From Paenibacillus sp. GSMTC-2017 (GTDB lineage: Bacteria; Bacillota; Bacilli; Paenibacillales; Paenibacillaceae): a stretch of DNA of 64,000 nt. The notes below the pieces were generated by a model. It did not search any database. It was not told the DNA's origin and saw only the letters and a list, made by a program, of their open reading frames with translations. Every line of letters begins with the position of its first letter. Position 1 is the stretch's first letter. This document shows, piece after piece, positions 61,733-64,000 of this stretch. The DNA lies in the NCBI RefSeq assembly GCF_016019935.1, contig NZ_JAECMT010000002.1, positions 186,001 through 250,000 of the forward strand. Reading direction: 5' to 3'. Both the position numbers and the translations under genes were made by a program.

Positions 61733-61777
61733 TGTTAGAAAAGAAACGATTTCTGCTTAACATCTCTCAGATATTGA

Positions 61778-63142
61778 TTAAACAATTGGTGGTAGAAGTG
61801 GCAAAGTGACTATAAAGGTCGTTCCACGACCAGCTTCGCTTTTAACCTTTATGATACCGTTATGAAGAGAAACGATCTGCTTAACGATAGCAAGTCCCAT
61901 GCCGCTCCCATCATATTTCCGACTATGTGATCGATCCGCTTTGAAAAAACGCTCGAATATTCGTTTCTGGTCCTCAGGCGAAATCCCAATTCCAGAATCG
62001 GAAATCGTTACTGTCGCATTTTTAAAGTCATGCTCAACACTAACGGAAATGGTACCACCATCCTCCGAAAACTTTATACTATTCCCAATTAAATTAGTCC
62101 ACACCTGATTTAACTGGATGTGATCAGCTGTTAAATGAACGGCTGGTAAATCCAGTTCAAATCGAATATTGCGTGCTAGCCACTGCGGCTGACTAGCGAC
62201 TATTACTCGTCTTATCTGCTCATCAAGTTTGAGTGTAGTTAGTTGCATCCGATGTGCCTGTGAATCTAGCATACTAAGCTTTAATAAACTATCGCTCATT
62301 TTGGATATACGTTCCGATTCTGCGATTATAATATCGAGATAACGGCTCCGCTCGGCGTTCGTAATATCGACTTGCTTAATCGCTTTTGCATAGCCTGAAA
62401 TCGAAGTCAAAGGTGATTGTACCTCGTGTGATACGTTAGCAACAAAATCCCGTCTCATATGTTCAAGTTGTTGTAGATCATGTGTCATTTCTTCAAAACT
62501 GCGGGCGAGTGTACCAAGCTCACCCTTTTGTTTAATATTCAGCTTTACATTAAAATCTCCAGATGCAATTCGCCTAGTCGCGACCGTTAATTTTTTTATA
62601 GGACTTACTAGATACTTAGCAGCTACTAACATCAACAGGCTCCCCATAGCTAGCGAAGCGATTAAAAAACCTACTACCCATTTTATTAAAAAATGTAACG
62701 AAGGAGTAATCGGTGTGACAAACATCGCTTTTATTCCTTTATCTGTTCGAAGTGGCAATCCCATCATTTGATTATTTATAACATTAGCTTTTTCATAAAC
62801 AACTTCGCCTTCTAGCACTTTTTTTATTTGTTCAGTAGAAATATGAGTTATTATTTCTCCAGTAGGAACTCCGTAAGTTCCAATCTGCCCAGTCTCATCA
62901 AAAATCCGAATATAATGAGCATCGAGTTGCTTCATTTCTCGAACATAAGATTCTGCTTTATCATACGGCAATATCTCATAAATTCGGGTGATATCATGAC
63001 CGAAATGCATTAAGTCCGTCCTTAATACCTCATCGAATTTTTCTTCAGATAACCAATATATTGAAATAAACGCTAAAATAGTACCTCCAATAACGGAGAC
63101 TAAAAATGTCAATACAACACGGAAATATAAAGATTTAATCAT
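61778..63142 (-). CDS. two-component sensor histidine kinase
   Basis: 454 residues. Two membrane helices flank an external sensor of about 120 residues (YDKAESYVREMKQLDAHYIR). Then come HAMP (VSPIKKLTVATRRIASGDFN), the phosphoacceptor His in FVANVSHEVQSPLTSISGY, N-box LIGNSIKFSEDGG, G1 ISDSGIGISPEDQ and G2 DGSGMGLAIVK. It belongs to the BaeS/ResE-like group. The first codon overlaps the regulator stop by 4 bases. The stimulus is unknown; target genes may be the two hydrolase units downstream. Confidence 0.93.
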   Translation of the reverse strand: MIKSLYFRVVLTFLVSVIGGTILAFISIYWLSEEKFDEVLRTDLMHFGHDITRIYEILPYDKAESYVREMKQLDAHYIRIFDETGQIGTYGVPTGEIITHISTEQIKKVLEGEVVYEKANVINNQMMGLPLRTDKGIKAMFVTPITPSLHFLIKWVVGFLIASLAMGSLLMLVAAKYLVSPIKKLTVATRRIASGDFNVKLNIKQKGELGTLARSFEEMTHDLQQLEHMRRDFVANVSHEVQSPLTSISGYAKAIKQVDITNAERSRYLDIIIAESERISKMSDSLLKLSMLDSQAHRMQLTTLKLDEQIRRVIVASQPQWLARNIRFELDLPAVHLTADHIQLNQVWTNLIGNSIKFSEDGGTISVSVEHDFKNATVTISDSGIGISPEDQKRIFERFFKADRSHSRKYDGSGMGLAIVKQIVSLHNGIIKVKSEAGRGTTFIVTLPLLPPIV

Positions 63143-63813
63143 TCATTAACCTCAATCCGATACCCAAGCCCTCGCACCGTTTCGATGTGAAAATCTGGTG
63201 TAGAAGCAAATCTTTCACGTAGTCGTTTAATATGTACATCTACTGTCCGTTCATCTCCTGCATAATCAATTCCCCATATTTGGTCGATTAATTGCTCGCG
63301 GGTAAATATTTGTCCGGGTGTTGCAGCAAGCTTATAAAGTAGCTCAAACTCTTTAAGAGGTAATGTGTAAGACTTCGTGCCATCGGTAACTTTATATGTT
63401 TGTCGGTCAAGTACAATATTGCCGAATTTAATACTCTGAGTTGAACCTATTCGATATCGTTTGAGCAACGCTCTAACCCGAACGGTTAACTCAAGTGGAT
63501 CAAACGGCTTCGTTAAGTAATCGTCCGTCCCAAGCTGAAAGCCTTTTACTTTCTCCCACGTTTCTCCCCTAGCAGTTAACATTAGCAGCGGAAGATCAGG
63601 GCTAGCTCTACGAAGTTCCTTACATAAGGTCCAACCATCCATAACTGGCATCATAATATCAAGAATAACCAGATCAACAGGTGCCTTAGCATAGACTGCC
63701 AAAGCTTCTTTGCCGTTAGTGGCTTCAACTGTTTCAAATCCATCATTACGTAGAAATAAACAGACTAGCTCACGGATGTTCGCATCGTCGTCAGCAACTA
63801 AAATTGTAGGCAT
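63139..63813 (-). CDS. OmpR/PhoB-family response regulator
   Basis: 224 residues. The receiver domain has the acidic pair ADDDAN, phospho-acceptor Asp in VILDIMMPVMDGW, Thr in MLTARGE and Lys in YLTKPFDPLEL. The winged helix ends ERTVDVHIKRLRERF and IETVRGLGYRIEV. AAGGAG precedes the ATG. This family binds 11-bp-spaced direct repeats, which matches the two sites found downstream. Confidence 0.94.
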   Translation of the reverse strand: MPTILVADDDANIRELVCLFLRNDGFETVEATNGKEALAVYAKAPVDLVILDIMMPVMDGWTLCKELRRASPDLPLLMLTARGETWEKVKGFQLGTDDYLTKPFDPLELTVRVRALLKRYRIGSTQSIKFGNIVLDRQTYKVTDGTKSYTLPLKEFELLYKLAATPGQIFTREQLIDQIWGIDYAGDERTVDVHIKRLRERFASTPDFHIETVRGLGYRIEVNE

Positions 63814-63865
63814 CCGATCTCTCCTTCTCTCTATCTCAAAGCTATCAATCTTCTACTATCATACT

Positions 63866-63894
63866 ACTATAATGTATGTCCAAAATCTGCTCAA
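63866..63894 (-). promoter_or_regulatory. probable promoter of the two-component operon
   Basis: Minus strand TTGAGC, 17-base spacer, TATAGT. No copy of the GTTCATATTCA repeats is present here. Confidence 0.55.
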
Positions 63895-63916
63895 TAATCA
63901 ATCAGCTTGGTGAAAT

Positions 63917-64000
63917 TTGTGTTCACCTCTTATTTCAAATATAATTGTAAAGTACATTTCTAAATAAAAAATGAACTAGAACCAGATAAGGGGAGAAATG
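63917..64000 (+). promoter_or_regulatory. promoter and start of a rightward gene beyond the window
   Basis: TTGTGT, 17-base spacer, TATAAT (63940-63945). The window ends in AAGGGGAGAAATG, a ribosome site and the first codon of the next gene. Confidence 0.6.

Noticed and set aside
1-64000. CRISPR arrays, tRNA or rRNA genes, a complete prophage
   Set aside because: No regularly spaced repeats, no tRNA cloverleaf or rRNA stretches, and no capsid, tail or packaging genes were found. The island holds only an integrase fragment and assorted cargo.

Overview
The window reads as low-GC chromosomal DNA of a spore-forming Bacillota, most likely Paenibacillaceae (Paenibacillus/Cohnella type). Support comes from the spore genes spoVK and cotE, the gene order mutS-mutL-methyltransferase-miaA-hfq and spoVK-ynbB-glnR-glnA, the divergent lexA/yneA pair with Bacillus-type LexA boxes, strong GGAGG ribosome sites and frequent TTG/GTG starts. 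This placement is inferred from gene content and order. No rRNA, tRNA or CRISPR array was seen.

Layout. 1-6.6 kb, minus strand: a cut-off receiver-like gene, an Fpg-family protein with altered catalytic residues, a HAD phosphatase, the mitomycin-repair pair mrfB/mrfA and RNase Z. 6.7-12.4 kb: cobalamin-dependent metH, divergent mtnD (methionine salvage), a HAD hydrolase and small genes. 12.5-13.9 kb: an SOS control region in which yneA and lexA diverge around six LexA-box-like sites. 13.9-16.4 kb: small unknown genes and a flavin monooxygenase.

16.4-27.3 kb is an accessory island built on the 3' end of glnA. A 49-bp stretch of the glnA tail is repeated exactly at 17282-17330 and 27226-27274. 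A third, diverged copy lies at about 16.6 kb. A tyrosine-integrase C-terminal fragment abuts glnA, G6CATT repeats lie at both inner ends, and the apparent glnA terminator now sits about 10 kb away at the far end. The cargo is largely decayed: a frameshifted NucA-type nuclease, Ku and LigD remnants with two small genes behind them, a twice-frameshifted Lon-type (S16) protease and three fragments of stalk (copper amine oxidase N-terminal type) domains. Apparently intact genes are a membrane-anchored Mrr-type nuclease, a matrixin metalloprotease, a PLAT-domain secreted protein, a lipoprotein and several microproteins. Two homologous SOS promoters lie inside the island.

27.2-46.7 kb, minus strand: core genes glnA-glnR, ynbB, spoVK, a YdcF-type protein, a DUF402 protein, a lipoprotein cyclophilin, PBP1A, hfq, miaA, a methyltransferase, mutL, mutS, a phage-type COOH-NH2 ligase with a very GC-rich core, cotE and an aromatic-acid-exporter-type membrane protein. 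46.8-49.5 kb: a NitT/TauT-type ABC importer. 49.6-58.1 kb: small membrane proteins, an M32 carboxypeptidase, an HesB-like protein, a beta-carbonic anhydrase, DUF309, a GH18 protein with six N-terminal repeats and a KptA-type RNA 2'-phosphotransferase.

58.2-63.8 kb: a class-C beta-lactamase-like serine hydrolase, an alpha/beta hydrolase and a two-component system. Both hydrolase units carry the same pair of 11-bp tandem repeats exactly 86 nt before their first start codon, which suggests one small regulon of the neighbouring response regulator.
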